A stretch of 5,511 nucleotides of DNA from Clostridiales bacterium (GCA_004556985.1 SFFC01000127.1:1-5511); one strand, 5' to 3'; positions 1 to 5,405 are shown, numbered from the stretch's first letter. Made by a program: numbers and translations. Notes: generated by a model not told the origin, from the letters alone.

Positions 1-845
1 AGCGTCAGCGACTCGCCCGTCCGCGGATGGCGCAGGCCCAGCGCGTTCACATAGTCCGCATAGCGGACGGAGAGCTCGGCGCAGAGCGCCTCCTTGAAGG
101 GCGTCATCGTCTCTGCGGGGCCGGCAGGCGAATCCTCGCAGGTCTTGTCCGCCCGGAACATCCACTCGTACGCCATGTCGGCATGCTCCAGATCGATGAT
201 CGGGCAATAGATCTGCGCGGCGAAGACCGCGTCGCTCTCGTCCATGAACGCGCCCGCCGCCTCCAGATAGCGGTCGTAGGCCGGATGGTCGCCCGTCACG
301 CCCAGCAGCGAGCTCATCGCGCCGCCCGCGCTCCAGCCGACGGAGATGATCCGGCTCCAGTCGCCCGGCAGCACCGCGCGGTTGTGGCGCAGGAAGCGGA
401 TCGCCATCTTGAGATCGACCAGCGTGATGGGCGCCTTGCCGACGGGCTGCCCCTGCGCGTCGCGGGAGTCGCGGCCGCGGCAGCCGCAGGTCACATAGAT
501 CAGCCCGTGGCGCAGGTACTGCTCCGCATAGCTGCGCGGGCCGCCCAGCCAGGTATGCGGCATCTGCATGTAGCCGGCCGAGTTGTTTTCAAACACGACG
601 GGCGCCGTCGCCCCCGTGTAGCGCCCGAAGCGGCCCTGCGGGTCCGGCGTGCCGTCCGCGTTCAGATAGGCCTCCGGGACAAAGATGGAGAGCCGCTGGA
701 ATTTGGGCACGTCGGCCTTCTGCGTGTAGAGGACATCCTCCAGGCACCAGCAGCCGTATTGCGCGTCAAACGTCCATTTGTCCCGGCAGTCTTTCAGCTC
801 GGCCGTCTGATTGACGACCGGAATCTCCTGCGTCATGGGAATCAT
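1..845 (-). CDS. Subtype-B tannase-like alpha/beta-hydrolase (tannin acyl hydrolase/feruloyl-esterase type), C-terminus outside window
   Basis: The 281 visible residues match the bacterial subtype-B tannase family typified by Lactobacillus plantarum TanB, a serine esterase that frees gallate from galloyl esters. Seen: an N-terminal strand region with SIFVPEAYLN (53-62), GCRGRDS (121-127), a segment GKAPITLVDLKMAIRFLRHN (136-155), then the nucleophile elbow GWSAGG (170-175, predicted nucleophile Ser172), and the family segment CPIIDLEHADMAYEW (214-228). L. plantarum TanB is about 470 residues, so the catalytic Asp and His should lie beyond the left edge. The chosen ATG at 845 overlaps the UbiX stop as ATGA and has an AGGA about 9 bases upstream; in-frame ATGs at 851 and 836 are alternatives. 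No signal peptide is seen, so it is probably cytoplasmic. It is last of the visible genes in the aromatic-acid operon. The substrate (galloyl, protocatechuoyl or other phenolic ester) is inferred from neighbours; a related non-tannase esterase is possible. Confidence 0.85.
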   Translation of the reverse strand, partial: MIPMTQEIPVVNQTAELKDCRDKWTFDAQYGCWCLEDVLYTQKADVPKFQRLSIFVPEAYLNADGTPDPQGRFGRYTGATAPVVFENNSAGYMQMPHTWLGGPRSYAEQYLRHGLIYVTCGCRGRDSRDAQGQPVGKAPITLVDLKMAIRFLRHNRAVLPGDWSRIISVGWSAGGAMSSLLGVTGDHPAYDRYLEAAGAFMDESDAVFAAQIYCPIIDLEHADMAYEWMFRADKTCEDSPAGPAETMTPFKEALCAELSVRYADYVNALGLRHPRTGESLT

Positions 846-1453
846 TCGCATTCTTCCTTTTCTTGCAGGGCGGCGCCGCGCGCGTCGCGCAGTCCGCCCG
901 TCCAGCGGCAGAAATCCTCCGCCTCCAGGTCAAACAGGTCGAGGATTTTGCCTGTCAGATGGTGTAGCATCTCTTGCACGCTGCCCGGCTTGCTGTAGCA
1001 GCTGATCACGGGCGGCAGCACGACCGCGCCCGCCTGCGAAAGCTCCAGCAGATTTTTGAGGTGAATCGACGAAAGCGGGCACTCCCGGGGCACGACGACC
1101 AGCCGCCTGCGCTCCTTGAGCGTCACATCCGCCGCGCGCAGCAGCAGGTTGTCGCTGTATCCGCAGGCGATGCCCGCCACGGTCTTCATGCTCGCGGGCA
1201 CGACGATCATCCCGCGCGTCCGAAAGCTGCCCGAGGCGATGGCCGCGCCGATGTCCGCGCTGTCATAGACCGCCGCACAGTACGGCGCAAGATCCTCCGC
1301 CCGGAGGCCGCATTCATGGCAAAGCGTCTTCTCCCCGCCGCGGGTGACGACGAGATGCACCTCCATGCCCGCGCCATGCAGCGCCCTCACGACGTCCAGC
1401 GCCAGCGGAGCGCCCGACGCGCCGCTGATGCCGACGATGATCCGCTTATTCAT
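842..1453 (-). CDS. ubiX: UbiX/Pad1-family flavin prenyltransferase (LpdB-like)
   Basis: This 203-residue protein belongs to the UbiX/Pad1 flavoprotein family, which joins a dimethylallyl group to reduced FMN to give prenylated FMN, the cofactor of UbiD decarboxylases. Seen: the N-terminal nucleotide-binding motif GISGASG (8-14), VVPASMKTVAGIACGYSDNL (84-103) covering the flavin-phosphate and active-site loop, then RAADVTLKERR (106-116), and VVPRECPLSSIHLKN (120-134) with the conserved Pro-Arg-Glu. Length is close to the usual 185-200; about 20 residues at the C-terminus (from Trp184) look like a lineage-specific tail. The ATG overlaps the end of the UbiD gene by 8 bases (ATGAATAA), and its own stop overlaps the tannase-like start as ATGA, so all three are probably made from one transcript by coupled translation. 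It most likely supplies cofactor to the adjacent UbiD. Family assignment is firm; the LpdB-like role is inferred from context. Confidence 0.93.
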   Translation of the reverse strand: MNKRIIVGISGASGAPLALDVVRALHGAGMEVHLVVTRGGEKTLCHECGLRAEDLAPYCAAVYDSADIGAAIASGSFRTRGMIVVPASMKTVAGIACGYSDNLLLRAADVTLKERRRLVVVPRECPLSSIHLKNLLELSQAGAVVLPPVISCYSKPGSVQEMLHHLTGKILDLFDLEAEDFCRWTGGLRDARGAALQEKEECE

Positions 1454-2774
1454 GGAGCCACCTTTTAGGATCGAGCTCCATGAACGGCGCGCGATGGAAC
1501 TTCTCCTTGAGATGGAACGGAACGGTGCAGTCGAAGATCGTCTTCGTGCTCACGCCGATATCCGGGATGGAGGGGCTGTAGGCCGGGCCGCTGGATGGGT
1601 CGAGCGGATGGCAGCGCACGCCGGGGATCGTGATGATGTCGCGGTCGCCCTGGAAGCGCGTGTTCATCGCCCAGAGCACGTCGTCTGTGTCAAAGAGATC
1701 GACGTCCTCGTCCACGAGAATCACATGCTTGAGCTCCGGGAAGGCGGAAAACGCCAGCAGCGCCGCCTGCCGCTGCTTGCCCTCGTCGGTATGCACGGTC
1801 TTGACGCACTGGAGCACGGCCATGTACTTGCCGCCGCCCGCGCGATGGGCGTAGACGTTTTTGACCTTGCCGGGCAGCGCCTTGTCAATCAGCGCGAGGA
1901 TGCTCGCCTCGGTCGGGATGCCCGCCATGTTGACATGCTCCTCGCTCGGGCCGATGCAGGTCTGCATGATCGGATGGCGGCGATGCGTGACCGCCTTGAC
2001 CTTGAGCAGCCAGCATTCGTGGCTCGCGCGCCCGTTGTAGCCGGGGAATTCCGGCATGGCATAGCCGGTATGAGAGTTCTGATCCTCGATCACATGGTTG
2101 CTGCCGGGCAGGATCTCGCCCTCGATGACGTATTCGGCGTTGGCGATGGCCGACTCGCGGATCGTTTTGCAGGCGCACATCTGCACGGGCTCCCCGCGCA
2201 GCGCGCCCGCGATGGAGAGCTCGTCAAAGCCCAGCGGCGTCGTCGGCGGCTCGAAGCAGGACGTGATCTCCATCGCCGGATCCACGCCGATAGAGACGGA
2301 AATGGGCAGCGGCTGCCCCAGCTCGGTCGCGCGCTCCGCCATCGCGCCGATATGCCGCGAGCCGGGCTGCAGGAAGATCGAGAGCTCGTCGCGCGACTGG
2401 ATGCACATGCGGTGGATGGTCACGTCCGACAGGCTCGTATCCGGGTGCGTCGCGTAGCACATGCCCAGCGTGATATACGGCCCGGCATCCACCGGGGTGT
2501 TCGTCGGGGCGGGAAGGAGCCGGAAGAGATCAAAATCCGGATCGCTCGCCAGATGCACGACCTCCTGCGCGGGGGCGGGCGCGCTCATCAGGACGGGCGC
2601 AATCGGCTCGCGCACGCATTCGCACAGCAGATGGCCCAGATCCTCCTTCGCGCAGCCAAGCATCGCGGCCACGCGGCTGCGGCTGGCCAGCAGGCCGATG
2701 AGCACGGAGGTGTCCGGATGGCCGTTGATGCTTTCAAAGAGCATCGCCGGGCCGTTCACGGTCGTCGGGCGCAT
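1446..2774 (-). CDS. lpdC: UbiD-family gallate/protocatechuate-type decarboxylase (LpdC-like), N-terminally truncated
   Basis: This is a prenyl-FMN-dependent decarboxylase of the UbiD family. As judged by eye, it is closest to L. plantarum LpdC, which converts gallate to pyrogallol and protocatechuate to catechol. Seen from the ATG at 2774: PDTSVLIGLLASR (20-32), APTNTPVDAGPYIT (89-102), SDVTIHRM (116-123, conserved active-site Arg122), FEPPTTPLGFDEL (174-186), IGPSEEHVNMAGIPTEASIL (274-293, containing the conserved Glu pair), AGGGKYM (312-318), and VILVDEDVDLFD (351-362). LpdC is about 490 residues; this frame gives 442. The codons just before the ATG still read GCAGGTV, which resembles the family, but homology then ends and a stop lies upstream at about 2866-2868 with no better start. 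So the first 50-60 residues are missing and replaced by esterase sequence. No good ribosome binding site precedes this ATG; translation could only be coupled to the overlapping esterase fragment. The product may be inactive. A small LpdD-type partner is not seen in this window. Confidence 0.88.
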   Translation of the reverse strand: MRPTTVNGPAMLFESINGHPDTSVLIGLLASRSRVAAMLGCAKEDLGHLLCECVREPIAPVLMSAPAPAQEVVHLASDPDFDLFRLLPAPTNTPVDAGPYITLGMCYATHPDTSLSDVTIHRMCIQSRDELSIFLQPGSRHIGAMAERATELGQPLPISVSIGVDPAMEITSCFEPPTTPLGFDELSIAGALRGEPVQMCACKTIRESAIANAEYVIEGEILPGSNHVIEDQNSHTGYAMPEFPGYNGRASHECWLLKVKAVTHRRHPIMQTCIGPSEEHVNMAGIPTEASILALIDKALPGKVKNVYAHRAGGGKYMAVLQCVKTVHTDEGKQRQAALLAFSAFPELKHVILVDEDVDLFDTDDVLWAMNTRFQGDRDIITIPGVRCHPLDPSSGPAYSPSIPDIGVSTKTIFDCTVPFHLKEKFHRAPFMELDPKRWLHE

Positions 2775-3100
2775 GACGGTGCCGCCCGCGCATCCAACAC
2801 GGCCGCCGGGAAGACCGCCTCGCCGGAAAGCCTGTATTCGACGGCCACGACGGCGATGCCGCGCTCAAGCGCCTCCAGATAGGGCGTCAGATGATCGTCG
2901 CGCTTGTCGCCCATCGCAAAGCCGCCGCCGTGGACATAGATCAGCGCGGGAAACGGGCCCTCGCCCACCCCGGGCAAAAAGACATCCAGCCGCTGGTTGA
3001 CGCTCTGCGTGCCGTAGGGCAGGTCAAGCCTCTTGCGGGCAATGCTGCTGATATCCGCCATCGGCGGCATGAATCCGGTCGGGCGTTTCGTCTCCTCCAT
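2756..3100 (-). pseudogene. N-terminal fragment of an alpha/beta-hydrolase (HSL-type acyl esterase), truncated at a gene fusion point
   Basis: The 114-residue product begins like a hormone-sensitive-lipase-type esterase. Seen: a strand segment VNQRLDVFLPG (34-44), ALIYVHGGGFAMGDK (52-66) with the HGGG oxyanion-hole motif (57-60), and GIAVVAVEYRLSGEAVFPAA (81-100). Members are usually about 270-320 residues and carry a GxSxG nucleophile downstream. Here similarity stops near Arg105 and the last nine residues are out-of-frame UbiD sequence ending in a stop inside the UbiD gene. It has no Ser-Asp-His triad and cannot be an active esterase. The ATG at 3100 is chosen over the upstream TTG at 3106 because AAGGAGGAG (3109-3117) sits eight bases before it. 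In an intact relative it would probably act with the tannase-like enzyme on aromatic or acetyl esters; that is inference. Confidence 0.8.
2783..2798 (-). other. Junction between esterase fragment and UbiD gene
   Basis: On the minus strand the esterase frame reads family-like up to LDAR (residues 102-105, about 2797-2786), while the UbiD frame becomes family-like from GCAGGTV (about 2795-2775). The two genes are in different frames and share the same few GC-rich bases, so the break lies inside about 16 bases. Missing material would be the last half or more of the esterase plus the first 50-60 codons of the UbiD gene, perhaps 0.6-0.8 kb. It could be a real deletion or a misassembly. Confidence 0.7.
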
Positions 3101-3108
3101 GGTCAAGA

Positions 3109-3117
3109 CTCCTCCTT
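3109..3117 (-). promoter_or_regulatory. Ribosome binding site of the esterase fragment
   Basis: AAGGAGGAG lies eight bases before the ATG at 3100. This near-perfect Shine-Dalgarno decides the start against the TTG six bases upstream, which would be only three or four bases from the motif. Confidence 0.8.
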
Positions 3118-3154
3118 GATGGTGATCCTCGCGCGTTCATCCCATTTTGGCGCG

Positions 3155-3202
3155 AGAGGCCGCCGCGGGCGCTTTGGGCTTCTTCCGCCGTCTGCGGCCT
3201 CT
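3155..3202 (-). repeat. Inverted repeat in the untranslated leader before the esterase fragment
   Basis: AGAGGCCGC (3155-3163) and GCGGCCTCT (3194-3202) are perfect 9-base complements separated by 30 bases. If the promoter at 3237-3266 is real, this would form a stem in the leader RNA about 50-100 bases before the start codon. No T-run follows on the minus strand, so it does not look like an intrinsic terminator. It may be a chance pairing in a GC-rich segment. Confidence 0.4.
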
Positions 3203-3236
3203 GCGTCTGCGGGAGACCCTCTTCTCCTGTTAGCTC

Positions 3237-3266
3237 AACATAGCACCTTCCTTTTGAAAAAGTAAA
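3237..3266 (-). promoter_or_regulatory. Possible sigma-A promoter for the aromatic-ester operon
   Basis: On the minus strand TTTACT (-35, 3261-3266) and TATGTT (-10, 3237-3242) are separated by 18 bases. Each box matches consensus at 4 of 6 positions, so the match is modest. The location is sensible: downstream of the ZIP terminator and about 135 bases before the esterase start, in the only AT-rich stretch nearby. Confidence 0.4.
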
Positions 3267-3284
3267 GACGGATTCCCGAATTGC

Positions 3285-3371
3285 TTATTCGATTTTTTTG
3301 TTCTTTGTCGGCGGTAAACGATGCTTTTCTCCTTTTTTATGGCCTTTTTTTGCCCGGAAAAGCCTCTTCAT
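3285..3371 (-). CDS. Possible small basic peptide (28 residues)
   Basis: An ATG at 3371 opens a 28-codon frame ending at a TAA. A GGAGG-containing purine-rich stretch stands about 10 bases upstream, a plausible Shine-Dalgarno. The peptide is rich in Lys and Arg (RAKKGHKKGEKHR at residues 6-18) with no hydrophobic segment, signal peptide or cysteine. It lies between the ZIP terminator and the candidate esterase promoter, with no clear promoter of its own seen. I recognise no family. It may be a small regulatory or nucleic-acid-binding peptide, or a chance frame in an A-rich spacer. Confidence 0.3.
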   Translation of the reverse strand: MKRLFRAKKGHKKGEKHRLPPTKNKKIE

Positions 3372-3442
3372 TTCGCCACCCCCCTCCGATCGCTTATGCT
3401 GTATTCTTCGATTTCTTCCCCTTGCACGGCTTTCGGGGCAGC

Positions 3443-3470
3443 AAAAAGGCGCCGGATGCTCCTCCGGCGC
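3443..3470 (-). terminator. Intrinsic terminator of the ZIP transporter gene
   Basis: On the minus strand an 8-base perfect stem GCGCCGGA/TCCGGCGC (3463-3470 with 3449-3456) encloses a 6-base loop and is followed by C and a run of five T (3443-3447). It begins 50 bases after the ZIP stop codon, the expected place for a Rho-independent terminator. Confidence 0.85.
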
Positions 3471-3520
3471 TTCCCGTATTGAGTTATGCGTTTTTTCGCG
3501 CAAAGCCGTTTTCCTGCGCC

Positions 3521-4297
3521 TCAGCCCAGCGCGACGTCCAGCGCCATCATGAGCGTAAAGCCCAGCGCGAAGAGGATCGTCCCGACATTGGAATGGTCGC
3601 CCTCGGACATCTCGGGGATGAGCTCCTCGACCACGACGTAGACCATCGCGCCGGCCGCGAAGCCCAGCAGATACGGCAGCGCCGGCACGGCCAGCCCCGC
3701 CGCCAGAATCGTCAGCAGCGCGCCCGCCGGTTCTACCGCGCCGGAGAGCACGCCATAGGCAAACGCCCTGCCCTTGCCCATCCCCTCCGCGCGCAGGGGC
3801 ATGGAGATGATCGCGCCCTCGGGGAAATTCTGAATGGCGATACCGACGGAGAGCGTCAGCGCCGCGGCGAAGCCCAGCTCCGCGCTGCCGCCCAGCCAGC
3901 CCGCGAGCACGACGCCGACGGCCATGCCCTCCGGCAGGTTGTGCAGCACGACGGCGAGCACCATCATCGTCGTGCGGGAGAGCGCCGCCCTCGGGCCCTC
4001 GGCCTGCTCGCTGTTCATGTGCAGGTGCGGAATGAGCCTGTCCAGCAGCAGCAGGAACAGCACACCGATCCAGAAGCCGGCAGCCGCCGGGAAAAACGAC
4101 CATTTGCCCAGGCCCACCGCCTGCTCCATCGCGGGAATCAGCAGGCTCCAGACCGAGGCCGCGACCATCACGCCGGCCGCAAAGCCCGTCAGCGCGCGCT
4201 GCAGCGTTCGGCTCATCTGATCGCGCATGAAAAAGACGCAGCCGGCGCCCAGCGCCGTGCCCAAAAACGGAAGAAAGATGCTCACGAGAATCTGCAC
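3521..4297 (-). CDS. ZIP-family metal ion transporter (ZupT-like)
   Basis: This 258-residue integral membrane protein belongs to the ZIP family, which moves zinc and other divalent metals into the cytoplasm. Seen from the GTG start: hydrophobic segments at about 3-24, 38-56, 69-86, 110-131, 138-153, 178-200, 203-225 and 238-256, i.e. about eight. The signature metal-site helices are LHNLPEGMAVG (118-128) and IQNFPEGAIISMPLRAEG (155-172), with His119, Asn120, Glu123, Asn157 and Glu160 as expected binuclear-site ligands. A short HLHMN (91-95) lies in the variable loop; a long His-rich loop is absent. VVVEELIPEM (221-230) is the usual TM7 signature. GTG at 4297 is chosen because AGGAGGAG stands seven bases upstream; the upstream ATG at 4357 would add 20 charged residues to TM1. 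It is monocistronic, with its own promoter and terminator. Metal specificity (Zn, Fe, Mn) cannot be read from sequence. Confidence 0.93.
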   Translation of the reverse strand: MQILVSIFLPFLGTALGAGCVFFMRDQMSRTLQRALTGFAAGVMVAASVWSLLIPAMEQAVGLGKWSFFPAAAGFWIGVLFLLLLDRLIPHLHMNSEQAEGPRAALSRTTMMVLAVVLHNLPEGMAVGVVLAGWLGGSAELGFAAALTLSVGIAIQNFPEGAIISMPLRAEGMGKGRAFAYGVLSGAVEPAGALLTILAAGLAVPALPYLLGFAAGAMVYVVVEELIPEMSEGDHSNVGTILFALGFTLMMALDVALG

Positions 4298-4304
4298 AGG
4301 GTTT

Positions 4305-4312
4305 CTCCTCCT
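4305..4312 (-). promoter_or_regulatory. Ribosome binding site of the ZIP gene
   Basis: AGGAGGAG ends seven bases before the GTG at 4297. It fixes a GTG start and removes a 20-residue upstream extension beginning at the ATG at 4357. Confidence 0.85.
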
Positions 4313-4358
4313 CGTCGTATGCTCGGGCGGAACCGCGCGGCTCCGCCGTGCCGCCAAC

Positions 4359-4387
4359 AGGATACGTCATTTTGACCCCCGTGTCAA
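4359..4387 (-). promoter_or_regulatory. Sigma-A promoter of the ZIP gene with an overlapping inverted repeat
   Basis: On the minus strand TTGACA (4382-4387, perfect -35) is followed after 17 bases by TATCCT (4359-4364, 4 of 6 for the -10). The expected start of transcription is about 55 bases before the GTG. The -35 box is part of an inverted repeat, TTGAC-N6-GTCAA (4372-4387), which is a possible operator for a metal-responsive or other repressor. No known Fur, Zur or MntR box is recognised. Confidence 0.7.
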
Positions 4388-4480
4388 TGCGTTTGTTTGC
4401 GGAGCCCACCCAATTTCCGCGCAGCGCTTTCGCGCGTGAAACCGGCAGCCTGAACAGCCGTATCCTCCGAAATATGGGAA

Positions 4481-4499
4481 ATTCCTCCAAAGGAGGAAT
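4481..4499. repeat. 8-base inverted repeat with 3-base spacer
   Basis: ATTCCTCC (4481-4488) and GGAGGAAT (4492-4499) are perfect complements around AAA. It stands about 40 bases upstream of the -35 box of the rightward promoter and seven bases from the larger AT palindrome. No T-run follows directly, so a protein-binding site fits better than a terminator. It belongs to the 345-base spacer between the divergent ZIP and PqqD-like genes. Confidence 0.55.
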
Positions 4500-4505
4500 C
4501 ATAAC

Positions 4506-4534
4506 GCAATTTTTAAAAAATTTTTAAGAATTGC
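4506..4534. promoter_or_regulatory. 29-base AT-rich palindrome upstream of the rightward promoter (UP element or operator)
   Basis: Arms of 14 bases (4506-4519 and 4521-4534) match at 13 positions around a single central A at 4520, beginning GCAATT and ending AATTGC. It ends two bases before the -35 box, at about -38 to -66 of the expected transcription start, where A/T tracts act as UP elements binding the RNA polymerase alpha subunit. Its symmetry also suits a dimeric regulator. The sequence cannot tell these apart. Confidence 0.55.
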
Positions 4535-4536
4535 TC

Positions 4537-4565
4537 TTGATTTTTTCCGGCTTTTCGTTTATAAT
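4537..4565 (+). promoter_or_regulatory. Strong sigma-A promoter for the PqqD-like/peptide operon
   Basis: TTGATT (4537-4542, 5 of 6 for consensus TTGACA at the first four positions and T/A mismatch at the end: TTGA conserved) is followed by a 17-base spacer and a perfect TATAAT (4560-4565). Transcription should start near 4572, leaving about 70 bases of leader before the ATG at 4643. Upstream A/T tracts suggest high activity. Confidence 0.88.
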
Positions 4566-4583
4566 AGCCGTTGAAGAGAATTC

Positions 4584-4618
4584 ATAGCAGGTGTATCTTT
4601 AAGGATTAGGCCTGTTAT
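4584..4618 (+). repeat. Possible leader hairpin in the rightward transcript
   Basis: ATAGCAGG (4584-4591) can pair with CCTGTTAT (4611-4618) over 8 positions with one G-U pair and a 19-base loop. It lies in the untranslated leader, 25 bases before the PqqD-like start. It is short and may be chance; no known riboswitch pattern is recognised. Confidence 0.25.
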
Positions 4619-4642
4619 GTCGAATATGGGAGCAGGGCTGAT

Positions 4643-4990
4643 ATGGAGCCGCGCAAGAATTCCGAATCCCCTTCCGGCATGCCGGAGGATTCCTTCTTCG
4701 CCAAAGATACGGCGCGCTACCGCGTCTCTCCGGACTATGTGTTGCGGGAGGTCGCCGGGGAATGCGTGATGATCCCCGTCGGTGAGGGCTGCAAAATCAG
4801 CAATGCGCTGATGGCCCCCAACGAAACGGCCGTCTTTCTCTTCAAGGCCTTTGCGCAGCCCGCCCGCAGGGCGGAGGTTCTGCAAAAGGCCCTGAGCGAA
4901 TACGACGCCCCGGCAGACGTGCTCTGCCGCTCCATCGATCATTTTATTGCAGAAACCGTAGCATACGGCATTCTGGAGGAGGTTGAATAG
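4643..4990 (+). CDS. PqqD-like protein (RiPP recognition element domain)
   Basis: The 115-residue protein fits the PqqD/RRE fold, a small winged-helix module that binds leader peptides of ribosomally made, post-translationally modified peptides (RiPPs) and presents them to modifying enzymes. Seen: a polar N-terminal tail (1-25), beta-strand segment YRVSPDYVLREVAGECVMIP (26-45), a turn with SNALMAPNETAVFLFKAF (53-70) resembling the family's N-E-T-A-x-x-[LW] helix, and a C-terminal region with EYDAP (86-90), SIDHFIAETVAYGILEEV (97-114). PqqD itself is about 90 residues, so this is a standalone domain with an extra tail. The start is the first ATG after an in-frame stop; the ribosome site is weak (GGGAG or AGGG upstream). 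It is promoter-proximal and one base from the next gene's ATG, whose ribosome site lies inside its last codons, pointing to paired production with the peptide. The partner enzyme is not in the window. Confidence 0.82.
   Translation: MEPRKNSESPSGMPEDSFFAKDTARYRVSPDYVLREVAGECVMIPVGEGCKISNALMAPNETAVFLFKAFAQPARRAEVLQKALSEYDAPADVLCRSIDHFIAETVAYGILEEVE
4975..4982 (+). promoter_or_regulatory. Ribosome binding site of the peptide gene, inside the PqqD-like gene
   Basis: GGAGGAGG lies nine bases before the ATG at 4992 and overlaps the Glu-Glu codons of the PqqD-like C-terminus. It favours the ATG over an in-frame TTG at 4983, and is far stronger than the site of the PqqD-like gene, so the peptide should be made in excess. 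Confidence 0.85.
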
Positions 4991-4991
4991 C

Positions 4992-5405
4992 ATGAACAAG
5001 GTTTGGCAGGAGCCGCAGGTGATGGTGCAGCCGTTTGTGGCCAATGAGTATGTCGCGGCGTGCTACAGAATTCGTTGTAGGACGCCCAAGGACAATGGTT
5101 TTTTCAAATATCTGTTTGATGATACGAATAAAAGTGGCACATGGGACAGTGGAGATAAAGTTTTAATGGCCCATCCTGTCACAGAATTCCAAGGCTGTAA
5201 TGAATGGCATTCGAATATCATTCGGGATGAAGCTCCGGCAGTAAATGGATTTGTTACGAATAATTATTCCCCAACGGATTGGCTAGGTCAACAGAATGAG
5301 TCCTATGGCGTGTTTTGGTGGGAAGAAAACTTGGGTTCTACATATGATTACCACGTTATGACGCCTGGCGCTGAGAATTACGAAACGAACCCCAATGCAT
5401 CTTAA
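4992..5405 (+). CDS. Candidate RiPP-type substrate or small protein with NEYVAAC N-terminal segment
   Basis: A 137-residue protein of unknown function. The first 24 residues (WQEPQVMVQPF, 5-15, then VANEYVAAC, 16-24) have the look of a short conserved N-terminal segment that I associate with uncharacterised clostridial peptides; this rests on memory, not a search. Cysteines occur only at 24, 29 and 69. Residues 44-55 (DTNKSGTWDSGD) match an EF-hand-like calcium loop pattern at positions 1, 3, 5, 6, 8, 9 and 12. The rest is polar and rich in Trp, Tyr, Asn and Glu (for example YGVFWWEEN, 105-113) and ends NPNAS. There is no signal peptide, membrane segment or double-Gly cleavage site. GC content falls sharply after about codon 28, unlike its neighbours. 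Position directly behind a PqqD-like protein with a strong ribosome site suggests it is the substrate of that system. At 137 residues it is long for a RiPP precursor, so a small unmodified protein partner is possible. Confidence 0.6.
   Translation: MNKVWQEPQVMVQPFVANEYVAACYRIRCRTPKDNGFFKYLFDDTNKSGTWDSGDKVLMAHPVTEFQGCNEWHSNIIRDEAPAVNGFVTNNYSPTDWLGQQNESYGVFWWEENLGSTYDYHVMTPGAENYETNPNAS

Noticed and set aside
27..998. 323-codon open frame on the plus strand
   Set aside because: It is the complement of the tannase-like gene, whose product has clear family motifs; the plus frame has none.
1344..2882. 512-codon open frame on the plus strand
   Set aside because: It lies opposite the UbiD gene, is rich in Arg, Ala, His and Asp with no domain, and arises from GC-rich third positions of the minus-strand gene.
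4298..4357. N-terminal extension of the ZIP protein from ATG 4357
   Set aside because: The added 20 residues are charged and overlap the promoter region; AGGAGGAG directly before GTG 4297 fits the start.
3281..4375. 364-codon plus-strand frame and 405-codon minus-strand frame around the ZIP gene
   Set aside because: Both are Arg/Ala/Gly-rich shadows; the ZIP frame has membrane segments and HNLPEG/QNFPEG motifs, a good ribosome site and a terminator.
4506..4534. AT palindrome as a bidirectional terminator
   Set aside because: The stem is almost all A-T and would be unstable as RNA; its position just before a -35 box suits a DNA site better.
4559..5044. 161-codon minus-strand frame opposite the PqqD-like gene
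   Set aside because: No ribosome site or family features; the plus-strand pair has promoter, ribosome sites and terminator.
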